Shown: positions 1-9,619 of the stretch, one piece after another
Layout: the number at the start of each line of letters is the position of its first letter
How positions within the stretch are numbered: position 1 is the stretch's first letter
Source of the DNA: an uncultured Spirochaetaceae bacterium
Lineage (GTDB): Bacteria; Spirochaetota; Spirochaetia; Sphaerochaetales; Sphaerochaetaceae
DNA length: 64,000 nt
Direction of reading: 5' to 3'
Assembly (NCBI GenBank): GCA_944390015.1
Contig: CALXOL010000005.1
Location: 56,097 to 120,096, forward strand
The notes under the pieces: generated by a model
The model's database searches: none
What the model was told of the DNA's origin: nothing
Seen by the model: only the letters and a program-made list of their open reading frames with translations
Position numbers and translations under genes: made by a program

Positions 1-221
1 ATTGCAAAAGTACATATGAAAAAAAAATAAGAATAAAACGAAATACACCGCATGTTATTCTATAGTTCATTAAAAGTTTAAAAAGCATAAACACATTGAA
101 ATACGCCATCCATAACGCTTTTTGAGAAATTAAATACCTCATCGCACAAAATGTACAGGCCTTTCAAAGTTCCAACATTATCATAGTTGGTTCCACACAA
201 AATAGTTAAAAAAAGCTTAGA
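1..221. other. Intergenic stretch at window edge
   Basis: AT-rich sequence with stop codons in all frames. I see no gene, strong hairpin or convincing promoter here. It lies downstream of the IS200 relic on the minus strand and could contain degraded end sequence of that element, but nothing recognisable remains. Confidence 0.4.
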
Positions 222-660
222 TTAAAAATAAATCTTGCAACAAACCATTTTCGGATCAACTACAAACAATATAATAATAACTACCGGCTCAACCACGGAC
301 AGGCTAAACAGCTCTTTCCTCTCTAACGGCTCGCTAGCCTTATCCTCCTCAGGTGGGATCCTTATGTACAGCTCAACCGCTGTCTTGTTCCATCCCACTG
401 TATCCACGCCTTGGCACCAGAAATCCCTGCCGCACCGGTACTTCAGGTTCGTGACCCTATCGAATATCATCAGGCTACTCTTCCCATTGAGATACCTCAT
501 TACGCTCAACACGCAGAAATTCGGCGGAATTGACTGCAGCATGTTGATATGGTCGGAGCACGCCTCCACCTCTATTATGTCTATGCTCTTTCTGACGCAT
601 AAATCCCACAGTATTCTGCCTATCTCTCCATGCTACAATGGTAGGACGGTTTATTTTTAT
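222..660 (-). pseudogene. Relic of an IS200/IS605 TnpA transposase
   Basis: Reading from about 640 down to 300 gives a recognisable single-strand transposase (Y1 HUH family): EIGRILWDLC, DHINMLQSIPP, YLNGKSSLMIFDR, NLKYRCGRDFWC, DTVGWNKTAVELYI. The family's His-hydrophobic-His metal motif (usually DHIHML or DHVHML) reads DHINML, so the second His is lost. The usual GYYV before DTVG is reduced to GV, which removes the tyrosine pair containing the catalytic Tyr. The N-terminal part has an in-frame stop just before EIGRIL, though HKN-like fragments of the usual N-terminus can be read around 650. The C-terminal tail has drifted. This is a dead element, of a different subtype from the complete tnpA at 36.8 kb. 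Confidence 0.75.
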
Positions 661-736
661 GTATAGCTAGAAGCTTTTCTAAACCTCGGCATGATACAGA
701 GATTCTCTTTATACATGAAAAACCTTTTACTACCTA

Positions 737-2293
737 TTAAATGTTTTTCCGTGAATCATATTTAAAAACTTTTATACGGAAGAGTTTTTTAATTAAAAAT
801 TTAAATTCACTTGTTTTAAAAAATACTATAGCAAAAAAACCATTTATTACTATAATGCAAGAAAATAAGAGGAAAATAAAATGAAAAAACGGATTGACAA
901 TTTCAACTATATTTTCAATTAATAGAACAATTACAATAGAAGTAATAGTTACAATTAAATATTTCAAATAAAGGAAAAAATATGTTAACAACTTTGCTCT
1001 GAATCTTTTAACAAAAAGAAGATAAGGTTCGTACCAGAAATTAGTTGCAATATTGCTTACAAAAGTTCCTAACAAAATCCCTGTTATTCCTAATTGCATT
1101 GGTCCAACAAAAAATAAGGATATAATTATATTTATTACTGCTTCGCATATTGATTTCCAACGTAACTCAACAAATAACCCATAAGTATCTGCAAATATAA
1201 GAAAAGTGTTACGAATCAATCTCATATAAAGATTCAAAACAATCATCACAACTACATCTATGTCCATTAAATACGATGGCCCAATCCATAATTCAATAAA
1301 GGGATTTATAAGAATAAACAAGCTAGCCGAACAAAAGCCAACTATCCAAAAGTTAACGAACCAGATATCACGAAAAAGGTCATATATTTTATTTGCTTTT
1401 TCTGTTGCTACTAAGTTACCAATACTTCCTGTTAATGCTTCAAAAATCTTACTGATAAAAGTTCTCAGCATATTTGAAAAAAGTGTATAATTAGAATATA
1501 AGCCAAGAGCTACAGTACTTACGTATTTAGAAATCAGAATATTATCAGTAGATGTTACAACGGCAGAACTTAATTTGCTTAGAAACATCGCTTTCACGTT
1601 TGTATAAATTTGATTTCTTGTTTTTGAATCAACTTTAGCTTTCTTAAATTTCTTGAGATAAGAATAATTATGATCTACATATAATGAAATAGCGATATTA
1701 TTCAATAGTGTAAACAGTAATTGGATAAGTAAATACTGGATAAAATTTTGATAGGCAATTAACATCAGAATTTGCAATATTATTTTTAAAGTGTTCGTTA
1801 AGATTGATATAATTGATACTATATCGCTTCGCTGATCCACAATGAGAATACTTTTTTTATAAATAAAAAAATAACTTCCCGTTGTATTTACCAAATAAAG
1901 AATGTAAATCAACGGAAGTTTTTCTAACGTTGGCATATCTGATATAAAAAAATCAAGAAATGGAGTAAGACACAATCCCACAACAGTTAAAACAGTGCCA
2001 ATCATTGTATAAATCTTCTTATAGAGATTTAATAGTGCCGATAATGATTCATAGTCATCTTTTGCCGCTGGCTTATACATGGAATAGATGATAGCCGTAC
2101 CAATCCCTAGCTCCCCAAGAGACAGAAGCGTCAATATGTCATTAAACAGCCCATTAATACCAAGATATGTTCTGTTAAGAGTAAATATGAATACTGTCCT
2201 TGATATAAAAGAAAGCAGGTTGTATATGATTTGCTCAAATAATGCTACACTTGAATTTTTAATAGATTGTTTTGTCCTAGATGTTGCCGACAT
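737..2293 (-). CDS. Wzx-type polysaccharide flippase
   Basis: Polytopic membrane protein of about 518 residues in the MATE/MOP-like polysaccharide flippase superfamily, expected to flip undecaprenyl-linked glycan units across the inner membrane. The N-terminus has the family pattern (SRTVFIFTLNRTYLGINGLF, then LLSLGELGIGTAI), followed by about 12-14 hydrophobic segments and a Lys-rich cytoplasmic loop near residues 215-235. The ATG at 2293 follows the upstream TAA at 2296-2298; a TTG at 2308 is an alternative in-frame start. It is the last gene of the first glycan operon. A homologue with a similar layout is at 59.5-61.1 kb, so the window has two flippases. The glycan it carries cannot be read from the sequence. 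Confidence 0.88.
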   Translation of the reverse strand: MSATSRTKQSIKNSSVALFEQIIYNLLSFISRTVFIFTLNRTYLGINGLFNDILTLLSLGELGIGTAIIYSMYKPAAKDDYESLSALLNLYKKIYTMIGTVLTVVGLCLTPFLDFFISDMPTLEKLPLIYILYLVNTTGSYFFIYKKSILIVDQRSDIVSIISILTNTLKIILQILMLIAYQNFIQYLLIQLLFTLLNNIAISLYVDHNYSYLKKFKKAKVDSKTRNQIYTNVKAMFLSKLSSAVVTSTDNILISKYVSTVALGLYSNYTLFSNMLRTFISKIFEALTGSIGNLVATEKANKIYDLFRDIWFVNFWIVGFCSASLFILINPFIELWIGPSYLMDIDVVVMIVLNLYMRLIRNTFLIFADTYGLFVELRWKSICEAVINIIISLFFVGPMQLGITGILLGTFVSNIATNFWYEPYLLFVKRFRAKLLTYFFLYLKYLIVTITSIVIVLLIENIVEIVNPFFHFIFLLFSCIIVINGFFAIVFFKTSEFKFLIKKLFRIKVFKYDSRKNI

Positions 2294-2295
2294 AT

Positions 2296-3207
2296 TTAAA
2301 AGTTCCAATTATTACACCAACATTCAAATGTCATACCATATTTCACGGGTAATATCTCTTTAAGCTTAGAATCATCAAATACCGTATCACCACTCTCAAT
2401 TTTTAATGCATTGGGGGGCCATGGCAAAAAATCAACTTTTGTATGATATATTTTCGCAACCAGCTCTGCCATATCTTTCAAGCAATATTCCTCACCTCCT
2501 ATGTTATACACATCATTAATACATTTTGTGGACAACGCACCACCGATCAATATATTACATAAATCTCTCATATATGTAATAGTCCTTCGAATTTTACCGT
2601 CTCCATATAGCTGAATTGCCTCGCCTTTTTTCGCTTTGCTCAACATAAACTCTGCTGTTCCATAAGAAGAAGTATTGGGAATCAATGTACCATATGGAAC
2701 AGATATTCGGAAAATACAATATTTAATACCATATAAATTTTGATACTGTGCTAAGTATTGTTCGCACGCAAATTTATTCATAGCATAGATCGTTTTGAAT
2801 TCTTTTTCATCCGATTCTTTTAACTTTTTATTCTGCCCTTTATAGATTAATCGGGTGGAAGGAAAGATAATTTTTGCTTTTGAGTTTTGTTTACGATATT
2901 CATTGAGTATGTTTAATAACCCTTTCTCGTTAACATCAACAAAGGAAGCATAGTTATCAAAACCGATAAGAGTACCAGTTTTCCCAGCAAATACAAAAAT
3001 TAAATCAGCTGAGAAATCTATATTTTTAACAGATTCTATATCAAGAATATTAACTTGCCTATAGTTTTTTTCTCCATCTAACTGTATTCCTCCGATATCA
3101 CAAAGAAAAGAAGGAGCAATGTTAAAATCATTTTTTAGAACGTAAATAATGTTTCTTGCTATAAAACTATTTGCACCTATTATCGCAATATTAGGACTTC
3201 TATTCAT
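2296..3207 (-). CDS. NAD-dependent epimerase/dehydratase-family sugar reductase, likely the 4-ketoreductase of the deoxysugar pathway
   Basis: Extended short-chain dehydrogenase of 303 residues. It has a Rossmann start (IAIIGANSFIARNI, residues 7-20), a Ser/Thr region (IIFPSTRLIY) and the catalytic Tyr-x-x-x-Lys as YAMNK. It overlaps the upstream rmlB by 4 bp (ATGA) and is followed at once by the flippase, so it is in the operon. With rmlA, rmlB, a 2,3-dehydratase and a Gfo/Idh reductase beside it and no rmlC or rmlD, the best inferred role is reducing the C4 keto group of a dTDP-2,6-dideoxy-4-keto sugar. Epimerase activity at C4 is the alternative, since the fold is shared. Confidence 0.7.
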   Translation of the reverse strand: MNRSPNIAIIGANSFIARNIIYVLKNDFNIAPSFLCDIGGIQLDGEKNYRQVNILDIESVKNIDFSADLIFVFAGKTGTLIGFDNYASFVDVNEKGLLNILNEYRKQNSKAKIIFPSTRLIYKGQNKKLKESDEKEFKTIYAMNKFACEQYLAQYQNLYGIKYCIFRISVPYGTLIPNTSSYGTAEFMLSKAKKGEAIQLYGDGKIRRTITYMRDLCNILIGGALSTKCINDVYNIGGEEYCLKDMAELVAKIYHTKVDFLPWPPNALKIESGDTVFDDSKLKEILPVKYGMTFECWCNNWNF

Positions 3208-4208
3208 ATCTCTGTAATTTTCCTATAGTCCCCAGAAAGAATTTCTTTCCACCATTTTCCATTATCTAAATACCACTGAATAGTTCTTTGGATTCCATCT
3301 GAGAATGTTGTTTCAGGGAACCATCCAAGAGTCGAATAAATTTTCTCTGGATTAATTGCATATCGTAAATCATGCCCTTTCCTATCTGTTACATATTCAA
3401 TTAAAGATTCTGGCTTTTTCAAATAAAAACAAATTAATTTTACTATATCAATATTTTTCATTTCATTATGACCGCCAATATTATAAATTTCTCCAATTTT
3501 TCCTTTATGAATTATCAAATCAATTGCTTTACAGTGGTCTTCAACGTAAAGCCAATCTCTTACATTTACTCCTTGCCCATATACAGGAAGCATTTTATCT
3601 TGAAGAGCATTTACGATCATTAATGGAATCAGCTTTTCTGGGAATTGGTATGGACCATAGTTATTACTGCATCGGGATATTGTTGTAGGAAGCGAATATG
3701 TTCTATGATAAGCCATCACAAGTAAATCTGCACTTGCTTTTGAACAGCTGTATGGACTATTAGCATGAATAGGAGTATCTTCTGTAAATAATAAATCAGG
3801 CTGATTCAGAGGGAGGTCCCCATATACTTCATCAGTACTTACCTGATGAAATCTAATACCTCCGAATTTTCTGCAAGCGTCCATTAAAACAGATGTTCCG
3901 ATAATATTTGAATTAAGGAAAATACTGGGGTTCTCTATTGAACGATCGACATGCGATTCCGCAGCAAAGTTTACGATAACATCTGGCTTCTCACTTTCAA
4001 AAATCTGATATATTAAATTTCTATCAGTAATATCTGCCCTAATAAATTTGAAGTTAACATTGTTACTTAGAGGTTTCAATGTAGATAAATTACCTGCATA
4101 TGTTAACTTATCTATACACACAATCTGATAATTCTTATGCTCTTTAAACATGTAAAAAATAAAATTGCTTCCAATAAACCCTGCACCACCTGTGACAATT
4201 ATTTTCAT
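3204..4208 (-). CDS. rmlB: dTDP-glucose 4,6-dehydratase
   Basis: Protein of 334 residues, the normal length for RmlB. NAD-binding GGAGFIG is at residues 7-13, the STDEVYGD active-site segment (Thr-Asp-Glu triad) at about 124-131, and the catalytic YSCSK at 153-157. The NNYGPYQFPEKLIPL substrate-binding stretch and the DWLYVEDHCKAI segment are typical of the family. It converts dTDP-glucose to dTDP-4-keto-6-deoxyglucose in the cytoplasm. A GAGGT ribosome site precedes the ATG at 4208, just 3 bp after rmlA ends. The usual rhamnose partners rmlC and rmlD are absent, so the product probably feeds the 2,3-dehydratase encoded at 6.2-7.6 kb. Confidence 0.95.
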   Translation of the reverse strand: MKIIVTGGAGFIGSNFIFYMFKEHKNYQIVCIDKLTYAGNLSTLKPLSNNVNFKFIRADITDRNLIYQIFESEKPDVIVNFAAESHVDRSIENPSIFLNSNIIGTSVLMDACRKFGGIRFHQVSTDEVYGDLPLNQPDLLFTEDTPIHANSPYSCSKASADLLVMAYHRTYSLPTTISRCSNNYGPYQFPEKLIPLMIVNALQDKMLPVYGQGVNVRDWLYVEDHCKAIDLIIHKGKIGEIYNIGGHNEMKNIDIVKLICFYLKKPESLIEYVTDRKGHDLRYAINPEKIYSTLGWFPETTFSDGIQRTIQWYLDNGKWWKEILSGDYRKITEI

Positions 4209-4211
4209 GCT

Positions 4212-5105
4212 TTACCTCACACTGCTAATAAAAGTGCCATTTGCTACAGATTGAAGATGTTCAGAGTAATGTGATTTTCCATAACTCTTTATTGCTAATG
4301 TAAATTGTTCTTTTGATATCCAACCAAAACGATATGCAATTTCTTCTGGCGCCGAAATCATCACACCTTGCTGCTCCTCAACCATTGCTATAAAATTCGA
4401 AGCTTTCAAAAGACTTTCTATTGTCCCTGTATCAAGCCAAGCAAACCCTCTTCCTAATAATTCAACTTTGAGTTTTTTTTCTTTTAAATATAATTCATTT
4501 AGGCTTGTAATTTCTAGTTCTCCACGTTTCGAAGGCTTTACTCTCTTTGCCATCTCGCTCACGCCTTGGGGATAAAAATAGAGTCCGGTAATCGCATAAT
4601 TACTTTTAGGATGTTCTGGTTTTTCTTCTACGGAAATAACCTGGCCATCACTATCAAATTCGACAATACCAAATCTCTGAGGATCATTTACATGATATCC
4701 AAAAACTGTAGCGATACCATTAGAGGCAGCTTCAGAACACTTTTCCAAATATTTCGAGAAACTATTCCCGTAAAATATATTATCTCCTAATACCATTGCA
4801 ACGGAATCATCTTTTATAAATTCTTCTCCTATTATAAGAGCTTCTGCCAAGCCGTTAGGTGCAAGTTGGATTGCATAAGATATTTTTAGTCCATATTGAC
4901 TTCCATCTCCTAAAAGAGTTTGAAACCTTGGAGTATCTTCAGGTGTCGATATAATCAGAATGTCTCTTATTTTTGCTAACATTAAAGTAGACAAAGGATA
5001 ATATATCATTGGTTTGTCATAAACAGGTAATAGTTGTTTAGATGCGACTTTCGTTAAAGGATACAAGCGAGTGCCGGCTCCTCCTGCTAAAATAATCCCT
5101 TTCAT
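4212..5105 (-). CDS. rmlA: Glucose-1-phosphate thymidylyltransferase
   Basis: Protein of 297 residues, with the nucleotidyltransferase signature [13 protein letters not shown] near the N-terminus, then [16 protein letters not shown], the metal-binding LGDNIFYG, and [20 protein letters not shown]. All are diagnostic of RmlA. It makes dTDP-glucose from glucose-1-phosphate and dTTP, the entry step of the deoxysugar pathway. Its ATG overlaps the stop of the upstream Gfo/Idh gene in a TAATG junction, which indicates translational coupling. Transcription order is 2,3-dehydratase, Gfo/Idh, rmlA, rmlB, 4-ketoreductase. Confidence 0.96.
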   Translation of the reverse strand: MKGIILAGGAGTRLYPLTKVASKQLLPVYDKPMIYYPLSTLMLAKIRDILIISTPEDTPRFQTLLGDGSQYGLKISYAIQLAPNGLAEALIIGEEFIKDDSVAMVLGDNIFYGNSFSKYLEKCSEAASNGIATVFGYHVNDPQRFGIVEFDSDGQVISVEEKPEHPKSNYAITGLYFYPQGVSEMAKRVKPSKRGELEITSLNELYLKEKKLKVELLGRGFAWLDTGTIESLLKASNFIAMVEEQQGVMISAPEEIAYRFGWISKEQFTLAIKSYGKSHYSEHLQSVANGTFISSVR

Positions 5106-6145
5106 TATATTCTCCGTAAAAATTTTTTTGGATCTGCAATTTCCTTAAATACATCTATCATCATGGCTTGACTTTGTATAGATTTGTAAGTCTCTTCTCT
5201 AGTATTCTTGTCTATAATACAACGAATAAAATGATTTATGGATTTGAAAAAGCTATCGTCTGGAGGTAGTTCGATGATTTGTTCCTTATCGTTTCCAATT
5301 TTTATAGTAGCTGTTGGAACAAAACCGGCTGGAGCTGTAAGCACCCGATTAGTTTTTAAAGATCCTTTACTTCCCCACACATCCAAACTACATCGATAGT
5401 TATTATCCATTCCAAATGAAATCTGAGCAGTTTGCCCTGCTTCGTTAACGAGTGTTGCCGAGCCAAACATGTCAACTTCATAATTTCTGATATAATTCTG
5501 TTTTGCCTGTACGATTCTTGCTGTTTTACCTAGTAAATGACAAGCATACTTTATTGTATATCCACCTGCATCAAACAGTGCCCCACCTCCAAGAGCCTTA
5601 GAATATCGGAAATCTTTTTTTTCTCTTAAAGGGAAACCAAAATCAATACGATAAAGACGTACATCACCAAGCGTTTTACTTTTTATAATTGAATCGATCG
5701 TCTTTAACTGGTCATGGAAAGAAAACATGTAATTTTCATGAAGTGCTAAATTTTTACTTCGCGCAGTATTTATCAAATCAACGCTATCTTTTTCCGTCAA
5801 CGTTGAAGGTTTTTCAACAAAAACGTGCTTTCCAGCCTGCAATGCTATTTTGGCCCATTTATAGTGAAGTGCAGGAGGAAGGGGAATGTAGATAGCATCA
5901 ATTTCCGATGTTGTTGCTATATTTTCATATCCCTTAAAAATCTTACCGCCATAAGAAGAAGTAAATTGTTTTGCTTTCTCATATTCTTTTTCTAATATAT
6001 TCTCATCATTGTTTTTTCCATTAATGAAAAGATCTTCTTTAGCCGGAATACCCAACCCAACAAAAACAAGGTCAGGTACTTTTTGTAACGCAGGCATGAA
6101 ACGCCTTAGTGCGATTTCTGATGGGCAAATTATACCAATATTCAT
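5105..6145 (-). CDS. Gfo/Idh/MocA-family oxidoreductase, likely the NDP-hexose 3-ketoreductase
   Basis: Protein of 346 residues with an N-terminal nucleotide-binding fold ([12 protein letters not shown]), the family motif GKHVFVEKP (Lys of EKP is the usual catalytic residue) and [17 protein letters not shown]. The last motif resembles C3-ketoreductases of antibiotic deoxysugar pathways such as KijD10. Gene order places it directly after the 2,3-dehydratase and before rmlA. The inferred role is reduction of the unstable 3,4-diketo-2,6-dideoxy intermediate at C3. The Gfo/Idh family is broad, so the specific reaction rests on context. Confidence 0.75.
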   Translation of the reverse strand: MNIGIICPSEIALRRFMPALQKVPDLVFVGLGIPAKEDLFINGKNNDENILEKEYEKAKQFTSSYGGKIFKGYENIATTSEIDAIYIPLPPALHYKWAKIALQAGKHVFVEKPSTLTEKDSVDLINTARSKNLALHENYMFSFHDQLKTIDSIIKSKTLGDVRLYRIDFGFPLREKKDFRYSKALGGGALFDAGGYTIKYACHLLGKTARIVQAKQNYIRNYEVDMFGSATLVNEAGQTAQISFGMDNNYRCSLDVWGSKGSLKTNRVLTAPAGFVPTATIKIGNDKEQIIELPPDDSFFKSINHFIRCIIDKNTREETYKSIQSQAMMIDVFKEIADPKKFLRRI

Positions 6146-6157
6146 ATAGACTAATCC

Positions 6158-7564
6158 TCACATATGCAAAAGAGACAATAAATTTCTCAATTGAATATTC
6201 AACATTCCGTTGAATTGACAGAATTGATTTAAAGTGTTGTAAGTAAGATATATGTAATCATTTGGAATCTCCGTTAAATCTGACTCAAATATTTCCATCA
6301 AAATATTTCTATTCTCCTCATGGTAAAATCTGCCTCCTTCTTCTGATAAAACAACATTATTACATATTCCAATTTGCAATGCTAATCTTTTTCTAAAAAA
6401 ACAATCTACGTCGTTATCATCTTTTTCTGTATGCGTTGGTTCCCATTGTATCGAAGGACCAAGCTCTGCGATATCAAATGATCCTATCTCAGGCTTTATC
6501 CGCACAAGAAACTTGATTGTATCTTTATATCGTTTATATATTAGAGCAAAAAGCGCTTTCTCTGTTGCTTTGAAAAGGGGTTGCATCCATTTCCTAACTT
6601 CTCTACCTTCTATTTCGATATTAAAAAAGCCAACAGAAAAATCAGCTTTATATTTACTTTGAATTGCAGTTTCACTTACAATCCAATTTTTCAATTCATA
6701 TAAAGGAACTATTGATTTCTTCGATGTGTTGAACATCTTATAATTATTTAATTTATGCAAAGCTGTGACAACGGAGTTTCTTTCTTCTGGAAGAAAAATG
6801 GAATTGTACAATTGCTTGTCGATAAACCAAGATGCAATTAAATCTCTGTGATTAAACAATGGAAAAACTGCAAATGGAATACCTGATAGAACAGTCCGGG
6901 TATCCATGTTGACAAGGTTATCAATCTCCATAAGCTTTTTTATTTGTCCAAGTGTCATCCATTTGTAATTATCGGGGATTGCAATGTCATAATCAATTAA
7001 GATAATTATATTTCTATTTCTTTTTTGATAAAATCGACTTCCTTGCTCTGATTGTATCTGATCATATATTATTTCATTCTGTTTAGCGTGTAAAAAGCAA
7101 TCAAGAAATAATGGTGCGTTTCCACCGTGTTTTCGTGTAAAATTACTTTTTGTAGCTTGTAGAGTAGGAGATATTTGAACACAGTTAACATTGCCAGGTT
7201 CAATTTTGGCTTGCATCAACAAATTGACTATTCCATTAATCTTCTTGCAAATGATTCCAAGATATCCTATTTCTGATTGGATAATAATCGGTTGTTCTGT
7301 AGTTTTGTTGTTAATATCTTCTTCTCTAATACCAACTATCTCAAAAAAACTACCATCACGGTTAACTATTGCACTTTTGTCATAAGTATAATGCCAAAAA
7401 GAAGAATTCGTTAAGCAAGTTTCTGATATTTCTACAAATGTCTTTGCATTTAACTGAGAAATCCAAGAGCGAATCTCGTTCATAGAACTTACATTGCCAT
7501 TAGAACAAGACCAAGATTTTATAAACTCAAATGGGATATTAATATTGCTGTTCATATGTTTCAT
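6158..7564 (-). CDS. NDP-hexose 2,3-dehydratase (EvaA/TylX3 family)
   Basis: Protein of 468 residues, the usual size of this family, with the two similar halves expected of it. The first half has LLMQAKIEPGNVNCVQISPT, then LQATKSNFTRKHGGNAPLFL, then QSEQGSRFYQKRNRNIIILI. The second repeats the pattern as FLVRIKPEIGSFDIAELGPS, then EEGGRFYHEENRNILMEI. These are hallmarks of enzymes that remove the C2 hydroxyl from dTDP-4-keto-6-deoxyglucose in actinomycete antibiotic pathways. It overlaps the upstream glycosyltransferase by 26 bp; an ATG at 7555 is an alternative start. It is the key gene telling a 2,6-dideoxyhexose from rhamnose in this locus. Finding it in a spirochaete-like glycan locus is unusual. 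Confidence 0.88.
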   Translation of the reverse strand: MKHMNSNINIPFEFIKSWSCSNGNVSSMNEIRSWISQLNAKTFVEISETCLTNSSFWHYTYDKSAIVNRDGSFFEIVGIREEDINNKTTEQPIIIQSEIGYLGIICKKINGIVNLLMQAKIEPGNVNCVQISPTLQATKSNFTRKHGGNAPLFLDCFLHAKQNEIIYDQIQSEQGSRFYQKRNRNIIILIDYDIAIPDNYKWMTLGQIKKLMEIDNLVNMDTRTVLSGIPFAVFPLFNHRDLIASWFIDKQLYNSIFLPEERNSVVTALHKLNNYKMFNTSKKSIVPLYELKNWIVSETAIQSKYKADFSVGFFNIEIEGREVRKWMQPLFKATEKALFALIYKRYKDTIKFLVRIKPEIGSFDIAELGPSIQWEPTHTEKDDNDVDCFFRKRLALQIGICNNVVLSEEGGRFYHEENRNILMEIFESDLTEIPNDYIYLTYNTLNQFCQFNGMLNIQLRNLLSLLHM

Positions 7565-8732
7565 TTAATTTCTTACAATAACTCTCTGCATCAAATTGCA
7601 CAGATCTTTCTTTTCCTTTTTCTTTATAATAGGCAAGCCTTTCTTTATTCATTATCAAAGACTTCATTTCAGTACAAAGATCGTTGACCATTTTACCTCC
7701 TCGATTCACAATTATTGCTGAATCATTTCGAGCCATTTCAGGAAATCCACCTGCATCTGATAGGATTACAGCAAGTCCTGAAGCCATGTATTCAATTGCA
7801 GAAAGCGCAAAAGGTTCTTCATACAAAGATGGCAATACTCCAACATCTGCCATTGAATAATAATTGGGGAGAATACCATAATCGATGTATCCAGTAAAAT
7901 GAATTTGAAATGGCTTTTTTTCTGCAATATGTTTTAGTTCTAATAAAAAAGAATCTGTAACATTCTCTCCATAGAGTTTATTCCCAACTATAACAAGGTG
8001 AGAACAGACGGAATCTAAACTTACAAAAGCTTCTAAGAGTTCTTTAATACCTTTTTCTTTTACAATGCGTGCAACGAATATGAAAACCGTTGCCTCTTGG
8101 GAAATGCCATATTGTTTTCTAAGTTGCTCTCCCGCTTGGCGTGTTTCAAATGTATCAAATTTACTCAAATCAATGCTATTGTATAGTGTTCTTACTTTAT
8201 ATGATTCTATAAATCCTGTGTTAATGACCCGAGAAGATATGTAATCACTTACAGTTATTATTTTTTGTGCATTTTTAAGGATAAATTGAATATCTTTAGT
8301 ATAGCAATTTAAATAATCATTATATACATGTATGTAAATTTTGCTTTTATTATCTTTATTATGTATTGCCTTTATCAACTGAGGAGTATTCTCTAAAACA
8401 ATTAAATCAAAGTCCTTATGAATCACTGTAAAGAATTTAATACGTATAAAATATAAGATATGAATTAATCTAAACCCCAATTTAGAGATGATTACAGTGT
8501 TTGATTTTCTAAAAGAAAACAGAATCTTGGGTATTCTAAAATATTTAATAGAGCAATGATTCCATCCAAGTGATTCTCGTTTGGCTTTCACATCATAATA
8601 ACTTAATATGGTTATTTCATGCTTTGAGTTTTCATCGTTCCAATCTATATAATTCTTTATTAGATTCTGGACAGCTCCTCCTTTTATCGGAGGAAAAGGA
8701 AGCATAGTACTTGGTATTAGTAATATTTTCAT
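7539..8732 (-). CDS. GT4-type glycosyltransferase
   Basis: Protein of 397 residues with a GT-B fold. The N-terminal domain begins MKILLIPSTMLPFPPIKGGA (glycine-rich acceptor loop). The C-terminal domain has FIFVARIVKEKGIKELLEAF, HFTGYIDYGILPNYYSMADV and the donor-binding SLYEEPFALSAIEYMASGLA, which carries the family's E-x7-E pattern. It is predicted to be a retaining transferase using a nucleotide-sugar donor at the inner face of the membrane. It overlaps the next upstream gene by 4 bp and the 2,3-dehydratase by 26 bp, so it is within the operon. Donor and acceptor cannot be assigned. Confidence 0.88.
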   Translation of the reverse strand: MKILLIPSTMLPFPPIKGGAVQNLIKNYIDWNDENSKHEITILSYYDVKAKRESLGWNHCSIKYFRIPKILFSFRKSNTVIISKLGFRLIHILYFIRIKFFTVIHKDFDLIVLENTPQLIKAIHNKDNKSKIYIHVYNDYLNCYTKDIQFILKNAQKIITVSDYISSRVINTGFIESYKVRTLYNSIDLSKFDTFETRQAGEQLRKQYGISQEATVFIFVARIVKEKGIKELLEAFVSLDSVCSHLVIVGNKLYGENVTDSFLLELKHIAEKKPFQIHFTGYIDYGILPNYYSMADVGVLPSLYEEPFALSAIEYMASGLAVILSDAGGFPEMARNDSAIIVNRGGKMVNDLCTEMKSLIMNKERLAYYKEKGKERSVQFDAESYCKKLNETYEQQY

Positions 8733-9619
8733 TTTTCAAAATAATCCGTTGTAATGTTGAAATAAGAGAAAACCTGACTTATATATGCGTCATTACGGCT
8801 CTCACCTACGTTTATTTTATTTAGGGCCTTTTTTTCTGCCCCAAGTATTCCTGTAGTATACTGATTTTTTCTTGAATCAATAGCAAATACTTTTATATTA
8901 TTCAGTAACTCCATTGCTTTTAACCATATATCATCGGCATCAAGACAAAGAGTCTTTATCAATTTTTTATCAAATGCTATTGACGGTAAAACATGGGGAG
9001 GATAGAGAACACCCCCTACTCCTGTCGCCAGTAGATAGTGACTAGCTTCTCTTCGCTGCTTTGTTTCAAATTCCCAATCATTGTACTTAGAGATTTCTTT
9101 ATTTTCAATCCTTATTAAATGAGCTCGTGTACATATTACATTGGTTTTATGCTCGTTATATGCCGTCAGGAGGTCTTCTACTAGGCTAGGGCTGTATAAA
9201 ATATCATCATCAACTGTAATTACTATCGAGTTTGGATTACTAGAAATAGAATAGAAATACTTTTTGTGTGGTCTTATATCTTCGCAGTACACTATCTCCA
9301 CGCCATATTTCCTACAATTTTCTATTGAAACAGGTATTTTCTGATCAGGGAATTGCTCAGCTCCTAAATACAAAATGATTTTGTCTGGCTTTACTTTTTG
9401 CAACAATAAACTTTTTAAACATAAATGTACTTTGTCTATACGTGCAGGGAAACTTGTTAGAGAAACGATAACGTTTTCATTTCTTTTTTCATTATTAAGG
9501 GAAAAAGATGATTTAAAAAAAATAAATTTTAAGCGGTATTTAAAATTTCTCCATACTTTATTGACTCCCATAATCATTGAATAGATTCGTCTTTTAATTT
9601 TTTTTAATGCAGTATTCAA
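8729..9619 (-). CDS. GT-A-fold glycosyltransferase
   Basis: Protein of 296 residues. VIVSLTSFPARIDKVHLCLK opens a GT-A-like domain, PDKIILYLGAEQFP follows, and ITVDDDILYSPSLVEDLL supplies the DxD-type metal and nucleotide-sugar site. Later, LCLDADDIWLKAMEL is a common C-terminal acidic motif of the group. The first 40 residues are basic (KKIKRRIYS, FKYRLKFIFFK) and may contact the membrane. It is coupled by 4 bp to the downstream GT4 gene and overlaps the Wzy gene by 26 bp. It resembles small GT2-like transferases of O-antigen and capsule loci; linkage and donor are unknown. Confidence 0.78.
   Translation of the reverse strand: MNTALKKIKRRIYSMIMGVNKVWRNFKYRLKFIFFKSSFSLNNEKRNENVIVSLTSFPARIDKVHLCLKSLLLQKVKPDKIILYLGAEQFPDQKIPVSIENCRKYGVEIVYCEDIRPHKKYFYSISSNPNSIVITVDDDILYSPSLVEDLLTAYNEHKTNVICTRAHLIRIENKEISKYNDWEFETKQRREASHYLLATGVGGVLYPPHVLPSIAFDKKLIKTLCLDADDIWLKAMELLNNIKVFAIDSRKNQYTTGILGAEKKALNKINVGESRNDAYISQVFSYFNITTDYFEK

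Noticed and set aside
235..666. Plus-strand open frame of 143 codons
   Set aside because: It is the antisense of the IS200 transposase relic, whose minus-strand translation is recognisable.
3204..5105. dTDP-L-rhamnose operon
   Set aside because: rmlC and rmlD are absent, and a 2,3-dehydratase and Gfo/Idh reductase take their place, so rhamnose is not the likely product of this block.
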